Assembly (NCBI GenBank): GCA_012274205.1
Contig: JAAOZY010000215.1
Location: 1-6,261, forward strand
Direction of reading: 5' to 3'
DNA length: 6,261 nucleotides
Source of the DNA: Betaproteobacteria bacterium
GTDB taxonomy: Bacteria; Pseudomonadota; Gammaproteobacteria; Burkholderiales; SG8-39
The translations under genes were made by a program, and so were the position numbers. This document shows, piece by piece, positions 5,423 to 6,261 of the stretch. Numbering within the stretch: position 1 is the first letter of the stretch; each line of letters opens with the position of its first letter. The notes under the pieces were generated by a model. The model ran no database searches. It worked only from the letters and a program-made list of their open reading frames with translations, and was not told the DNA's origin.

Positions 5423-6261
5423 ATGATGCCCTTCACCGCGCCCGCGGACTATGTCGGCGCGGCGATCGACACAGGCGAGCCGGACGCGCACAGCCTCTGT
5501 TTCGTGTTCCAGCAGACGCTGCTGCTCGTGAGCGGCGACGCGCCCGGGGCTCGACTGCCCGCGCAGGTCCAGCTTGGCGCCCTCGCGGCGGCGCCGTTGC
5601 GGCGCCTGTACCTGGGCACCCTCGGCGGGCGCGCCTGTTACGCCTACGAGTTCCACGCCGACACGCAGGCGCCGCCGGGCATGGCCTGGCAGGGACTGCG
5701 CTCGCTCTTCGGCCGACTGGACGACAGCCTGTTTGCGCTCTCGGGCCGCGCGCTGCAATTCATCGACTGGGACCGCACCCATCAATTCTGCGGGCGCTGC
5801 GGCACGCCGACGCAGCATCGCCCGGGCGAACGCGCGCGCGAATGCCCCGCCTGCTCCCTCATCGTCTATCCGCGCATCGCACCTGCGGTCATGTGCCTGA
5901 TCCGGCGCGAGCGCGAGATCCTGCTCGCGCGCTCGCCGCGCTTTCCGCCCGGCATGTACAGCGCGCTCGCCGGCTTCGTCGAGCCAGGCGAGTCGCTGGA
6001 GCAGTGCCTCGCGCGCGAGGTGCTGGAGGAAACCGGGGTACGCATCGCCAACGCGCGCTATTTCGCCAGCCAGCCCTGGCCGTTTCCACATTCGCTGATG
6101 ATAGCCTTCGTCGCCGATTACGCCGGCGGCGAGATCACCCCCGCCCCGGACGAAATCGAGGACGCGCAGTGGTTCGACATCGATGCCCTGCCCAAGCTGC
6201 CGAACCGGATTTCGATCGCGCGCCGCCTGATCGACGGCGTGGTGGCCGAGATGCGCGCGGA
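5423..6261 (+). CDS. nudC: NudC, NADH pyrophosphatase (Nudix; partial, 3' end off the window)
   Basis: Nudix hydrolase cutting NAD(H) to NMN(H) and AMP; family members also remove NAD caps from RNA. In-window 279 codons without a stop. Order of parts: a variable N-terminal domain (about 1-115); a zinc ribbon with Cys123/Cys126 (CGRC) and Cys141/Cys144 (CPAC); then the Nudix domain, with the full box GX5EX7REUXEEXGU at 184-206 (Gly184, Glu190, Arg198-Glu199, Glu202-Glu203, Gly205). The SQPWPFPHS stretch (216-224) is the hallmark that sets NADH pyrophosphatases apart from other Nudix enzymes. E. coli NudC has 257 residues, so at most a short tail is missing. The start is taken as the ATG at 5423; a second ATG follows directly at 5426, and neither has a strong Shine-Dalgarno, so coupling to the reductase 11 nt upstream is likely. 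A link to the CBB genes is not evident beyond adjacency. Confidence 0.93.
   Translation, partial: MMPFTAPADYVGAAIDTGEPDAHSLCFVFQQTLLLVSGDAPGARLPAQVQLGALAAAPLRRLYLGTLGGRACYAYEFHADTQAPPGMAWQGLRSLFGRLDDSLFALSGRALQFIDWDRTHQFCGRCGTPTQHRPGERARECPACSLIVYPRIAPAVMCLIRREREILLARSPRFPPGMYSALAGFVEPGESLEQCLAREVLEETGVRIANARYFASQPWPFPHSLMIAFVADYAGGEITPAPDEIEDAQWFDIDALPKLPNRISIARRLIDGVVAEMRA

Noticed and set aside
5336..6091. A 251-codon minus-strand frame opposite nudC
   Set aside because: NudC on the plus strand has a complete Nudix box, zinc ribbon and SQPWPFP motif; the opposite frame is Arg/Ala-rich without features.
1..6261. tRNA or rRNA genes, CRISPR array, insertion sequences, toxin-antitoxin or defence genes, or another new system
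   Set aside because: Coding sequence of known families fills nearly all of the window; the only gaps above 50 bp are 3448-3568 and 4484-4541, and neither holds such elements.

Overview
The window comes from a GC-rich proteobacterium with the genes for CO2 fixation by the Calvin-Benson-Bassham (CBB) cycle. The Rubisco is red-type (form IC): the small subunit has the long C-terminal extension of that type and is followed by the AAA+ activase CbbX. Together with a divergent cbbR and a downstream cbbY, this is the arrangement known from facultative chemolithoautotrophic Betaproteobacteria such as Cupriavidus. Betaproteobacteria is the best guess for the lineage; genus cannot be read from this sequence.

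Left part, minus strand (1-3447): a compact operon reading right to left, cbbL - cbbS - cbbX - cbbY. Gaps are 20 nt (L-S) and 14 nt (S-X), and cbbX and cbbY share an ATGA stop/start overlap. CbbL and CbbS form the holoenzyme. CbbX uses ATP to free it from inhibitory sugar phosphates, and CbbY destroys one such inhibitor (xylulose-1,5-bisphosphate). The operon is therefore Rubisco plus its repair and housekeeping partners. cbbY runs off the left edge.

Centre (3448-3568): a 121-bp divergent regulatory region, strikingly AT-rich against its surroundings. It holds a perfect 16-bp palindrome, repeated ATAAGC/GCTTAT hexamers and several spacings of the LysR type. It very likely contains the cbbL and cbbR promoters and the CbbR operators.

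Right part, plus strand (3569-6261): cbbR (LysR-type regulator of the operon), then a beta-hydroxyacid dehydrogenase family reductase (GlxR/GLYR-like) with its own perfect TATAAT box and strong Shine-Dalgarno, then nudC, an NADH pyrophosphatase that runs off the right edge. The reductase could act on glyoxylate or tartronate semialdehyde from phosphoglycolate salvage, but that link rests on family and position only.

No RNA gene, mobile element, CRISPR array or novel multi-gene system was recognised. The genes look intact and are well-known families. The points worth a second look are regulatory: the operator region and two inverted repeats around the reductase promoter.
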